Source: an uncultured Christensenellaceae bacterium (lineage in GTDB: Bacteria; Bacillota; Clostridia; Christensenellales; Pumilibacteraceae). Taken from it: DNA of 64,000 bases. Both the position numbers and the translations under genes were made by a program. Location: positions 1-64,000 of the forward strand of contig CAJULQ010000004.1 in assembly GCA_910587595.1 (NCBI GenBank). Reading direction: 5' to 3'. This document shows, in pieces, positions 1 through 7,023 of the stretch; the stretch's first letter is position 1, and the number at the start of each line of letters is the position of its first letter. The notes under the pieces were generated by a model that had not been told where the DNA came from, searched no databases, and saw only the letters and a list, made by a program, of their open reading frames with translations.

Positions 1-2
1 AC

Positions 3-209
3 AAATGGGCGCACAAAGACAAAGTGCGGCAAATGCGCAAAGATAGGCGCGAACTCGTTAAAAGCCGCAAAGCCGCCGAACGCGAACAACGCCGCGCCCA
101 AAAGGCAGACGGCCGCGAACGCAACGAAACTTTCGCTCTTCGCCCAAAGGGCAAAATGCCGCCCCCGGCGGCAGTTAACCGCGGGAAGCCACCCGCGGGC
201 AAGCGGTAG
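3..209 (+). CDS. C-terminal end of a basic hypothetical protein (partial)
   Basis: The reading frame is open from the window edge to a TAG stop at 207-209, so this is probably the C-terminus of a longer gene that starts to the left. An internal GTG at 24 is a possible start, but it has no clear ribosome binding site. The visible 68 residues are very rich in Lys, Arg, Gln and Glu and look like a charged helix, followed by a Pro/Gly/Lys tail. I do not recognise the family. It sits upstream of a rolling-circle Rep gene, so a plasmid or element accessory protein is likely from context only. Confidence 0.4.
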   Translation, partial: KWAHKDKVRQMRKDRRELVKSRKAAEREQRRAQKADGRERNETFALRPKGKMPPPAAVNRGKPPAGKR

Positions 210-248
210 CGCGCAGCTGCGATGCTTATACTCGCATCGTGGCCGTTG

Positions 249-283
249 GCGGATCGCACGTTCGCGTAAGCAGTGCGATCCGC
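249..283. repeat. 11-bp perfect inverted repeat upstream of rep
   Basis: GCGGATCGCAC at 249-259 is repeated inverted at 273-283, with a 13-nt spacer. It lies 130 bp upstream of the rolling-circle Rep gene, where a cruciform nick site (double-strand origin) or a terminator for the preceding gene would be expected. There is no T-tract, which favours a structural or origin role. That role is inference. Confidence 0.5.
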
Positions 284-314
284 CCGCGGTCCACGCGGCG
301 GATCTGTTGCGCGA

Positions 315-335
315 GGCGGGCGCGAAGCGCCCGCC
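315..335. repeat. 9-bp GC hairpin upstream of rep
   Basis: GGCGGGCGC at 315-323 and GCGCCCGCC at 327-335 form a very stable hairpin with a 3-nt GAA loop. Together with the inverted repeat at 249-283 it may be part of the replication origin of the integrated element. No T-run follows it. Confidence 0.45.
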
Positions 336-410
336 GAAGTCGCAACCTTGAACATATAGAAACATCTCGTCACACGCACGTAAAAGTTACAATTTAGGAG
401 GCAACAAACC

Positions 411-1922
411 ATGATAGAAGATTTTGACTTTAAGACCGTTTTGGCGGGCATTCAAGCCGACGGCTTGGAGATTTCGGAAAACTATGTAGCGGAGATCAAA
501 GACCGCACAAAGTATAACGCCGAGCTTGCCGCGTATTTTATACGCATGTACGAACACACAAACCAAGACCGCTACTTTCGCCGCAGTTACGCCGTGGGCG
601 GGTGCGGGCAGACCATGCTGTTTGATTTCCATAACAAGACCCGTCTTGCCGATCTTATCCGCTTGGAACTGTGCCACGATCGCTTTTGCCTTAACTGCGC
701 CAAAATGCGCCAAGTCACTTACCTCGATCGTTTTATGCCGCACATTCTCGCCATGTCCGACGAAAAAGAGATACTGCACCTTGTGTTGACCGCGCCCAAC
801 GTTTCGGCCCCCTATTTGCGGCCATACATGACCATTTTCTTTCAAGCGTACGGAAAGCTTATACGCATACTCAACGGCACCGTAACGATCCGCGGCATAG
901 ACTTTGCTCCGCTCGGCTTTGCGGCGGCGTTACGCAACACCGAGATCACCTATTTGCGCAAGGACTACCACTTGCATATTCATTCCATAGTGGCCGTGAA
1001 CAAGGGGTTGCATATGCCCAAGATCCGTACAAACAAGTTTTCGTACGATTACGTAGCTGACCCTATAACGGGCAGAGTGCGGCGCGTACATACTCGTTAC
1101 TTTTCCGACTTCGAGATATTTCTGCAACGGCTTTGGCGGCTGTTGGTGGATCGGATCGCCGCCCGTGTGTTCAAGTTCGGCTTGCTGTTTACGGAAGCTT
1201 TGCCGCCCTCGTCCCCGCTGTACCACGTATTCAAAGACGGCGTTGCCCGCAAAGTGTCGGCCGGCAAACGCAAAGGCGCCGTTACGTTAGACAACATTCG
1301 CGCCGTCGGGCGCAACAATGGCTATTCGGTGGTGCTCGATCCCGTGGCCAACGAGAATTTTATTCAAGTGTTCAAGTACGCTTTTAAGTGCGAAGACGAA
1401 CAAGCCGCTTTTATGTCGTATGACAATTTTGTCGCTCTGCAAGAGGGGACGCACGGCAAAAAGTTTATGCAAGGGTACGGCCAATGGCTCAAGCTCAAAT
1501 GCGACGAAAACATACAAGACGGTTTCGACGACTTTTTCGACGTTTTCAAAGCCTATCTTTGGCAAGTGGATCGGCCCGAATCCGTTAACCTTACTTTGGA
1601 AGAAACGCTTACCAAAATGCGCGAGGGCGAGTACACGTTTATTACCCGTTCCAAACTGCGCAATCTTCTTTCCAACAGCACCAAGCAAGCTCTTTTATCT
1701 CACAAAGACGATTTCCCGCCCGCGCCTGTGCCGCGGTTTTCCTTTGCCGATCTTGGCTTGGCGTATGACAGATACTTGCGCAACAAGGATCGCGTGCAAC
1801 TGTTCGGCTCAGTGCAGAAGATCGTGGATCCGGAAAGCGGCCACAATGTGGTGCTGTTATCCGAACAACAGTTGCATTTTTTGGAGGATCTCTTCCAATC
1901 TACGGAGAATTGCCATGCGTAA
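411..1922 (+). CDS. rep: Rolling-circle replication initiator, Rep_1-like HUH endonuclease
   Basis: A 503-residue protein with an AGGAGG ribosome binding site at 397-402. Three motifs of HUH rolling-circle initiators are visible. Motif 1-like LHLVLTAPN is near residues 122-130. The metal-binding motif is H187-L-H189-I-H191. The nicking-tyrosine motif is K322-Y323-A-F-K326. A Cys cluster (C65, C88, C93, C96) precedes motif 1, as in Rep_1 plasmid proteins. The protein would nick a double-strand origin and become covalently attached through Tyr323. It is longer than small-plasmid Reps, with about 170 extra C-terminal residues. Its end overlaps the integrase start by 8 bp, so the two are translationally coupled, which points to an integrative element rather than a free plasmid. 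Family assignment is from motifs alone. Confidence 0.8.
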   Translation: MIEDFDFKTVLAGIQADGLEISENYVAEIKDRTKYNAELAAYFIRMYEHTNQDRYFRRSYAVGGCGQTMLFDFHNKTRLADLIRLELCHDRFCLNCAKMRQVTYLDRFMPHILAMSDEKEILHLVLTAPNVSAPYLRPYMTIFFQAYGKLIRILNGTVTIRGIDFAPLGFAAALRNTEITYLRKDYHLHIHSIVAVNKGLHMPKIRTNKFSYDYVADPITGRVRRVHTRYFSDFEIFLQRLWRLLVDRIAARVFKFGLLFTEALPPSSPLYHVFKDGVARKVSAGKRKGAVTLDNIRAVGRNNGYSVVLDPVANENFIQVFKYAFKCEDEQAAFMSYDNFVALQEGTHGKKFMQGYGQWLKLKCDENIQDGFDDFFDVFKAYLWQVDRPESVNLTLEETLTKMREGEYTFITRSKLRNLLSNSTKQALLSHKDDFPPAPVPRFSFADLGLAYDRYLRNKDRVQLFGSVQKIVDPESGHNVVLLSEQQLHFLEDLFQSTENCHA

Positions 1923-2820
1923 CGATTTGGAAAAAACGGTGGCGGAACTGAATGCAAAGCTCGATACGCTCATGGCAACGCTCGGATCGACGCGGCCGCC
2001 GTGCAAATACACGCTGCATGCGTGGTTGGACGATTGGTTGGAAATGTATAAACGGCCCAAAGTGAAGCCCATAACGCTGTATGCTCTCGAAGTTGCCGTG
2101 CGCGTACATATAAAGCAAGGGTTGCCCGACGTTCCGCTCGATCGGCTCGACGGGTTGCAGTTGCAAAAGTTCTTGTTGTCCGTGTCGGCGGCGCGAACAC
2201 GTAAAACGGTGTACGACGTTCTAAACGCAAGTTTGAAAACGGCTTGCAATCTTAAGATCCTACGGGACAACCCCATGGCAGCCGTATCCATTCCCCCACA
2301 TAAACGCAAGATCGGCGCGGCGTTGTCAGCCGATGAACTCCGTTCTTTTTTGGCAAACGTTCAAAAGCATTGGGCTAAACATTACTTTTTGTTTCTGCTG
2401 TACACGGGGTGCCGTCGTTCGGAGGCGCTCGCACTCTGCGCAAACGACATAGACTATACAAACAACCGCTTACATATTCGCGGCACAAAGACCGATTTGT
2501 CCGATCGTACCATTCCGTTATTCGATAAAGTGGCGGGCCTCTTGGCTGAAATATCCCCCGACAGCAACGGGCTTTATTTCCCTTTTCGTCCCGATTCGGT
2601 CACGCGCGCCTTTAAGAAACTGTGCCCCTCGCACAAATTGCACGATCTTCGCCACACGTTCGCCACGCGCTGTTTAGAGGCCGAAATCCCCTTAAAAGTG
2701 GTGCAAACGTGGCTTGGACACTCGGATATAGACACTACGGCCGATATTTACACCCACGTAAGTAACCGATCCAACGATAGGGAGGCACAACGCCTTAATG
2801 CTTATTTGGCACGATCATAA
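1915..2820 (+). CDS. int: Tyrosine recombinase/integrase
   Basis: A 301-residue XerC/phage-type integrase starting at the ATG that overlaps the rep stop. An SD-like TACGGAG lies about 10 nt upstream. Residues 30-125 form the SAM-like core-binding domain and 135-300 the catalytic domain. The catalytic set is complete: R167 in TGCRRSE, K192, H243 and R246 in HDLRH, H269 in LGHS, and the nucleophile Y279. There is no obvious N-terminal arm-binding domain, so it is a short, Xer-like form. It ends 29 bp from the 3' end of tRNA-Pro(AGG), the usual arrangement when an element is integrated in the 3' end of a tRNA gene. It would excise and integrate the element that continues left of the window. Confidence 0.9.
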   Translation: MRNDLEKTVAELNAKLDTLMATLGSTRPPCKYTLHAWLDDWLEMYKRPKVKPITLYALEVAVRVHIKQGLPDVPLDRLDGLQLQKFLLSVSAARTRKTVYDVLNASLKTACNLKILRDNPMAAVSIPPHKRKIGAALSADELRSFLANVQKHWAKHYFLFLLYTGCRRSEALALCANDIDYTNNRLHIRGTKTDLSDRTIPLFDKVAGLLAEISPDSNGLYFPFRPDSVTRAFKKLCPSHKLHDLRHTFATRCLEAEIPLKVVQTWLGHSDIDTTADIYTHVSNRSNDREAQRLNAYLARS

Positions 2821-2821
2821 C

Positions 2822-2846
2822 AAAAGAACGCCTTATATAGGCGTTC
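2822..2846 (-). terminator. Terminator of tRNA-Pro(AGG)
   Basis: On the minus strand GAACGCC and GGCGTTC form a 7-bp stem (2826-2832 with 2840-2846), followed by TTTT. It lies 4 nt downstream of the tRNA 3' end. It also fills the gap between the integrase stop and the tRNA. Confidence 0.75.
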
Positions 2847-2849
2847 CTA

Positions 2850-2926
2850 TGGTCGAAGTGGCGAGACTTGAACTCGCGGCCTCTTGGTCCCTAACCAAGC
2901 GCGCTACCAAACTGCGCTACACCTCG
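2850..2926 (-). tRNA. tRNA-Pro (anticodon AGG)
   Basis: Cloverleaf on the minus strand with encoded CCA. The acceptor CGAGGTG pairs with CACTTCG, and the discriminator is A. The anticodon stem is CTTGG/CCAAG with loop TTAGGGA, which gives anticodon AGG, an A34 tRNA reading CCU and, if A34 is deaminated to inosine, CCC and CCA. It is nearly identical to the tRNA-Pro(CGG) at 40873-40948, differing mainly in the anticodon arm and one extra D-loop base. It has its own consensus promoter and terminator. The integrase gene abuts its 3' end, so this tRNA is the likely attachment site. Confidence 0.9.
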
Positions 2927-2938
2927 ATATGCTCAAAC

Positions 2939-2967
2939 AGTATACTATACCGTAGGCAAAAAGTCAA
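2939..2967 (-). promoter_or_regulatory. Promoter of tRNA-Pro(AGG)
   Basis: Minus strand TTGACT at 2962-2967, 17-bp spacer, TATACT at 2939-2944, about 13 bp ahead of the mature 5' end. A near-consensus vegetative promoter, so the tRNA is probably expressed. Confidence 0.8.
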
Positions 2968-3036
2968 GAGTTTTGCCGTGGGTGTAATGCGAAAATTTAC
3001 CGGTGGCGCGGCGGTCAAATAAAAAAGAGAGGGCGG

Positions 3037-3879
3037 GTGCAAACTAACCGCATGGACATATTGATAAGCGGCGCCGCGCTCTCTGCGGCGGAAAAATACG
3101 GAAGACGGGTGGCGGCGGCATTGCTGCTGCTTACGGCGGGCATCGTGCTTGTGCGCTTGATCGGCTTTTGGGTGCAACGCGCGTTCATGCACAGCCGCTT
3201 GCAAGGCATGCCCGCCGGCTTTTTGGCGGGCGCCGTCAAGTGCGCGCTGTGGACCGTGCTCGCGTTTTCGGTAGCGGCCGTGTTGGGCATTCCCAGCACC
3301 CCGCTGGCCGCCGTGATCGGCTCGGCGGGGCTGGCGCTCGGCCTTGCCTTGAAAGACAGCCTATCCGACCTGGCAAGCGGCCTTATCTTGCTGGGCACAA
3401 AACCGTTTGCGGCGGGCGACTACGTGGACGTAGACGGCACGGAAGGCTCGGTAAAACGCATACGCCCCATGACCAGCGAGCTGATCACGCCCGACAACAA
3501 AACGATACTGCTGCCCAACAGCACGGTACGACGGGCGCGCATTACCAACTATTCGTCGCGTTCCACGCGGCGCGTGGACATTCCCGTGGCGGTAGCGTAC
3601 GGCACCGATCTGGCCGCGTTGCGCCGCACGGTGTGTCGAGAATTGTCCGCCTCTCGCTTTGCGTTGGCCGATCCCGCCCCCGTGCTTTTGTTTTCGGAAG
3701 CGGGCGCGTCGGCGCTCGTGTTTTCGGCGCGCGTGTGGGTGCGGCAAGAGGACTACTGGGACGCCTACCGCGAATTGGGCGAAACGCTTGCCGCCCGCTT
3801 GCCGCAAGCGGGATTCGACGTTCCTTACACGCAACTGCATTTGCGGTGGACAAAACCGTCCGCCCGAAAGGAGGCCTGA
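3037..3879 (+). CDS. mscS: Small-conductance mechanosensitive channel, MscS family
   Basis: A 280-residue inner-membrane channel, close in length to E. coli MscS. Three hydrophobic segments are visible near residues 25-45, 68-88 and 92-115. The third is the Gly/Ala-rich pore helix (IGSAGLALGLALKDSLSD). The beta domain follows, with GDYVDVDGTEGSV and the LPNS motif, then the C-terminal alpha/beta vestibule. It would open under membrane tension to release solutes during osmotic downshift. GTG 3037 sits only 3-4 nt after GAGAGGG. ATG 3052 gives a more ordinary N-terminus but has a weaker site, so the start is uncertain. The next gene begins 2 bp after its stop, so the two are co-transcribed. Confidence 0.9.
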   Translation: MQTNRMDILISGAALSAAEKYGRRVAAALLLLTAGIVLVRLIGFWVQRAFMHSRLQGMPAGFLAGAVKCALWTVLAFSVAAVLGIPSTPLAAVIGSAGLALGLALKDSLSDLASGLILLGTKPFAAGDYVDVDGTEGSVKRIRPMTSELITPDNKTILLPNSTVRRARITNYSSRSTRRVDIPVAVAYGTDLAALRRTVCRELSASRFALADPAPVLLFSEAGASALVFSARVWVRQEDYWDAYRELGETLAARLPQAGFDVPYTQLHLRWTKPSARKEA

Positions 3880-3881
3880 CC

Positions 3882-4385
3882 ATGTTGCGACTGTTTATAT
3901 GGATCGCGGTGATCGCCGCCGAACTTGTCGTGCTCGTATTTTTGTGCAAGCCGAGGGCAAAGGCCGACGCGCCCGACAGCGCGCTGTATTTTTTACGCGA
4001 GGCGCAACAACTGTTGCCCACAGCCGCCACGCGACGCGACTATAAAAAACTCGTGCGCTTAGTGTCCCGCGCGCAAGAAAAGATCGACCGCGCACGCTTG
4101 CAAAACGCCTACGATCTCGACGATGTAGTAGAAGATGCGGCCGCCGTGAAACGGCTGTGCGCGGCGCTGTACACGGTATGCCCCGACGATCCCGCCCCTT
4201 ACGCGCCCTATATCGTTGATGCGATCGCGTCGTGTTGCCGGCGGCTTTCTCTGCGCACGGGCGGACGTGCCGCACCGCCCACATTGCGAAAAACGGCCTT
4301 GCGCACCGCCCGAAAAGAACGGGCGCGTCGTCTGTTGGAAAGCGTGCGAGCGCCCCGAAACAATTCGGATATATCGGGACAATAA
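3882..4385 (+). CDS. Hypothetical single-pass membrane protein
   Basis: A 167-residue protein starting at ATG 3882, 2 bp after the mscS stop, with a strong AAAGGAGG site inside the end of mscS. Residues 3-22 form one membrane helix. The rest is a soluble, helix-rich region (residues 30-120) with many Arg and Ala residues and a basic tail. I do not recognise the family. Tight coupling with mscS suggests an accessory role at the membrane, but nothing in the sequence proves it. Confidence 0.7.
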   Translation: MLRLFIWIAVIAAELVVLVFLCKPRAKADAPDSALYFLREAQQLLPTAATRRDYKKLVRLVSRAQEKIDRARLQNAYDLDDVVEDAAAVKRLCAALYTVCPDDPAPYAPYIVDAIASCCRRLSLRTGGRAAPPTLRKTALRTARKERARRLLESVRAPRNNSDISGQ

Positions 4386-4432
4386 GCTGTTTTTGCGCAA
4401 AATCACACGCCAATCGGCATAATTCGTAAAGC

Positions 4433-4459
4433 AATTTTCGTCGCATTTTGACGAAAATT
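4433..4459 (+). terminator. Possible terminator after the mscS pair
   Basis: AATTTTCGTC (4433-4442) and GACGAAAATT (4450-4459) form a perfect 10-bp stem. The T-run is displaced (CCTTTTT at 4468-4474), so termination may be inefficient. Confidence 0.45.
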
Positions 4460-4515
4460 CGCGCGTCCTTTTTCATGCGTCAAATTACGTTCTATCTTGT
4501 CAAAAAGCGCCTTTC

Positions 4516-4522
4516 TTCGACA
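4516..4522 (-). promoter_or_regulatory. 0A box upstream of spo0A
   Basis: TTCGACA here is the complement of the Spo0A recognition heptamer TGTCGAA. It lies about 10 bp upstream of the proposed -35 of spo0A, a position consistent with autoregulation. A single 7-mer can occur by chance. Confidence 0.4.
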
Positions 4523-4532
4523 CTCCGATCTA

Positions 4533-4562
4533 TTGCGCAGGCTTGCGGACAAGATGTATAAT
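4533..4562 (+). promoter_or_regulatory. Promoter of spo0A
   Basis: TTGCGC (4533-4538), 18-bp spacer, consensus TATAAT (4557-4562), 36 bp upstream of the ATG. The weak -35 fits a regulated promoter. Confidence 0.5.
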
Positions 4563-4598
4563 ATTAGCGTAAATAAAAGCAAAAGGAATAATTACACT

Positions 4599-5351
4599 AT
4601 GAAAACACGAATTATGTTGGTTGATGACAACGAAGAATTGCTGGACGGCTTAAAGTCTTATTTTGCCGCCGACGACGCGCTGGAGATCGCGGCCGTTGCC
4701 ACCGACGGCGAACAAGCGCTTCCCCTTTTCGATTCGACGCAACCCGACGTGCTCGTGCTCGATCTCGTTATGCCGGGCATCGACGGTTTCGAGGTGCTCG
4801 AACGCATCGACAAACGCGACTGCAAAATACTCGTGCTGAGCGCGCTCAGCCAAGACGCGTTCGTAACAAAGGCCATGCATCTGGGCGCCGATTATTTCAT
4901 GCGCAAACCCGTCAGCCCCGACACGCTCAAAAAGCGCATTACGGAGTTGCGCACTTCGCCCGCCGCGGAAGAAAAAACAGCCAAAAATCCGCGCATAAAA
5001 AACCGCTCTTTGGAAGAAAAGATCACCAATATTTTTATCACCGTGGGCATTCCCGCCCATATCAAAGGGTATCAATTTTTGCGCGAGGCCATCAAGTTGG
5101 CCATCGACAATCCCGACATCATCAACAGCATTACCAAAAAACTGTATCCCGAAGTGGCCGAACGATTCGATACCAGCCCGTCTAAAGTGGAGCGCGCCAT
5201 TCGCCACGCCATAGAGGTGGCTTGGAACCGCGGCAAGATAGAAAACATCAATTCGCTGTTCGGCGTGCGCGTTTACAACCATAACGAAAAGCCCACCAAC
5301 GGCGAATTCATCGCACTCGTGGCCGATAAAATGTTGCTGGAGTCGGTGTAA
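4599..5351 (+). CDS. spo0A: Stage 0 sporulation protein A, master response regulator
   Basis: A 250-residue response regulator starting at ATG 4599 with AAAAGG 13 nt upstream. Residues 1-125 are a CheY-like receiver: acidic pocket D9-D10, phospho-acceptor D55 in VLVLDLVMPG, and the conserved Lys in MRKPVSP. Residues 145-250 are the Spo0A-specific DNA-binding domain, with the HTH signature SKVERAIRHAIEVAW and the PTNGEFIALVADKM tail. Phosphorylated Spo0A controls entry into sporulation in Firmicutes. The gene stands alone between a small membrane protein and tRNA-Arg. No spoIVB is visible upstream, unlike the common Bacillus/Clostridium order. Confidence 0.96.
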   Translation: MKTRIMLVDDNEELLDGLKSYFAADDALEIAAVATDGEQALPLFDSTQPDVLVLDLVMPGIDGFEVLERIDKRDCKILVLSALSQDAFVTKAMHLGADYFMRKPVSPDTLKKRITELRTSPAAEEKTAKNPRIKNRSLEEKITNIFITVGIPAHIKGYQFLREAIKLAIDNPDIINSITKKLYPEVAERFDTSPSKVERAIRHAIEVAWNRGKIENINSLFGVRVYNHNEKPTNGEFIALVADKMLLESV

Positions 5352-5354
5352 TAC

Positions 5355-5383
5355 TTGACTAAATTTTACCCGCATGCTACAAT
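5355..5383 (+). promoter_or_regulatory. Promoter of tRNA-Arg(CCG)
   Basis: TTGACT (5355-5360), 17-bp spacer, TACAAT (5378-5383), beginning 3 bp after the spo0A stop. Confidence 0.75.
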
Positions 5384-5388
5384 AGTGC

Positions 5389-5419
5389 GGTAAAGCGACT
5401 TCGCTTTGCCGCGCTTTTT
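5389..5419 (+). terminator. Terminator-like hairpin in the tRNA-Arg leader
   Basis: GGTAAAGCG (5389-5397) pairs with CGCTTTGCC (5402-5410) over a 4-nt loop, followed by GCGCTTTTT. It would terminate spo0A readthrough, but it also lies between the tRNA promoter and the tRNA. Confidence 0.5.
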
Positions 5420-5496
5420 GTGTCCGTAGCGCAACTGGATAGAGTGACAGCCTCCGACGCTGTAGGTTGCGGGTTCGACCCCCGCCGGGCACACCA
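5420..5496 (+). tRNA. tRNA-Arg (anticodon CCG)
   Basis: Plus-strand cloverleaf with encoded CCA. The acceptor GTGTCCG pairs with CGGGCAC, including one T-G wobble. The anticodon stem is ACAGC/GCTGT with loop CTCCGAC, giving anticodon CCG, which reads CGG. Confidence 0.9.
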
Positions 5497-5526
5497 AAAA
5501 CCCCGCCTTTATAGCGGGGTTTTTCT
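5497..5526 (+). terminator. Terminator of tRNA-Arg
   Basis: CCCCGC (5501-5506) and GCGGGG (5514-5519) flanked by A and T runs form a strong intrinsic terminator, directly after the CCA end. Confidence 0.85.
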
Positions 5527-5557
5527 GTTCGAGCAAGTAAAAGAGCGTGACTTAATA

Positions 5558-7009
5558 TTAGGTAATATCGAAATACGCGCCGTGGAGGCGATAGGTGAAA
5601 ATGTTATCGTTATCCCACGAATTGCGCCCCGTGGTAACGATCACGCCGATCTTTGCGCTATCGGGGATACGGCCGTAGGGATCGCGCACGATGCCGGGGT
5701 TATGGTTTCTTTCAAACCCCGTATCGTTCGGGCCGACGTATCCCACGACTTGCCACGTGTATTTGCCCCCTTGCAAGACCGTGCACACCTCTTCCATGTT
5801 CTTTACATGATCGATATACGCCAAAACGCAATGGGAATTTACACGGGTGGTCGTGACATCGGGCGGATTTTTCTCGTTGGTCACGCCGAACACATACAAG
5901 CGCTCGGCTTGCGCATCGAACGCAAAGTCGGGAATGTTCACGTTGCACTTTTGCCCCGCGGAATTAACTATACCGTTATGGGTAAGACTGACGGTGAATT
6001 CGGCTTGCAATTCGGGAACATCCAAATCGGAAAAATCCCAACGTTGCACGCCGGTGCCCCGCACGCTCGATTGGAAAGTGAGCAACACTTCACCCTTGCC
6101 GTCTATGCTCATGAGCGTGGGCATACCCGTGCCCCACTGCCCCGACGCGCACTCGTCCGCCCAAGGAACGATGGGATTGAGCGCATCCACTTTGACCCAC
6201 GGCCCTTGCGGCTCTTTGGCCACGGCAATGCCCGTTTCGTTGTTGCTGTAATCTTCCGTGACGCATCCGAGATATGCCATGAGATACGAATACTGTTCGC
6301 CTTGCAACCTAAATTCACCTTGGATCACGGCGGGGTCGCACGTGTGCCGCGCGTCCCACGTGCCCGCGGTGGGTTCAAGCACGATCTGCAAGTCGCCGAA
6401 AACCCATTTGCCGTTATCTTGCTTAATGCCTTTACGATACCCTATATGGTCCATGATCAAGCCGTCGTCTTTGTTGGTGCAAAACCATATGTGCATCACT
6501 TCGCGGCCGTCGGCATCCTTTTCTTGTATGATTGCGGGGCAATAGTTGAAAACTTTGCAAGCGGAAATATCGTCGCCGAACAAAATGCCTTCGAAATCCA
6601 CCTCTTGCACTTGCGGCCCCGCCGCCTCTTTTTTGAGCACTATTTCGATCGTGTCGTCGAAATCTTGCATCGTGGTGCGCAACATGTCGCCGTCGGCCGT
6701 ATAGGTATACGTTTGGTTTTGGTACGTTTCCCGCACGGTGGTGCCGTCGAACGTGTAGCGGGCATTGCGCGTTGTGATCGATCCCAAATAGCCTATCACC
6801 ACGCGCACGTCGCCCGACGCGGTAAACGCGGCCGTATACGACTGAAAGCGCCCCGTTACGTTACTGCCGTTGAGCATGGCGGAATGCAGCGTATATTTTG
6901 CCTCTATCGTTTCCGACTTGTTGTTATCTCCGCCGCAACCCAACGAAAACGCCGCGCATAACATTGCACACAAAAGCGCCGCAACCGTTTTATAAATACT
7001 TTTTCTCAT
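5558..7009 (-). CDS. Lipoprotein with five-bladed beta-propeller (GH43-like) fold, paralog 1
   Basis: A 483-residue exported lipoprotein. The signal peptide ends in a lipobox FSLGC with Cys25 as the lipidated residue. Residues 33-130 form a beta-rich N-terminal domain. From about 145 to the end the repeated pattern (WDARHTCDP, YLMAYLGC, GIAVAKEPQGPWVKVD) resembles GH43/GH117-type five-bladed propellers acting on furanosides. Segments such as TAGTWD and RHTCDP are nearly identical in the next gene, so the two arose by duplication. I cannot confirm a full catalytic triad, so it could be an enzyme or a sugar-binding protein. It is the last gene of the ribose/nucleoside-type cluster. Confidence 0.7.
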   Translation of the reverse strand: MRKSIYKTVAALLCAMLCAAFSLGCGGDNNKSETIEAKYTLHSAMLNGSNVTGRFQSYTAAFTASGDVRVVIGYLGSITTRNARYTFDGTTVRETYQNQTYTYTADGDMLRTTMQDFDDTIEIVLKKEAAGPQVQEVDFEGILFGDDISACKVFNYCPAIIQEKDADGREVMHIWFCTNKDDGLIMDHIGYRKGIKQDNGKWVFGDLQIVLEPTAGTWDARHTCDPAVIQGEFRLQGEQYSYLMAYLGCVTEDYSNNETGIAVAKEPQGPWVKVDALNPIVPWADECASGQWGTGMPTLMSIDGKGEVLLTFQSSVRGTGVQRWDFSDLDVPELQAEFTVSLTHNGIVNSAGQKCNVNIPDFAFDAQAERLYVFGVTNEKNPPDVTTTRVNSHCVLAYIDHVKNMEEVCTVLQGGKYTWQVVGYVGPNDTGFERNHNPGIVRDPYGRIPDSAKIGVIVTTGRNSWDNDNIFTYRLHGAYFDIT

Positions 7010-7023
7010 GTCTTTCTTCCCAA

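Noticed and set aside
1318..2820. Long form of the integrase beginning inside rep
   Set aside because: The first 199 codons are an out-of-frame reading of rep. The real start is ATG 1915, which overlaps the rep stop and follows an SD-like site.
5420..6961. 513-codon plus-strand frame starting in tRNA-Arg
   Set aside because: It runs through the tRNA, its terminator and antisense to a clear lipoprotein gene.
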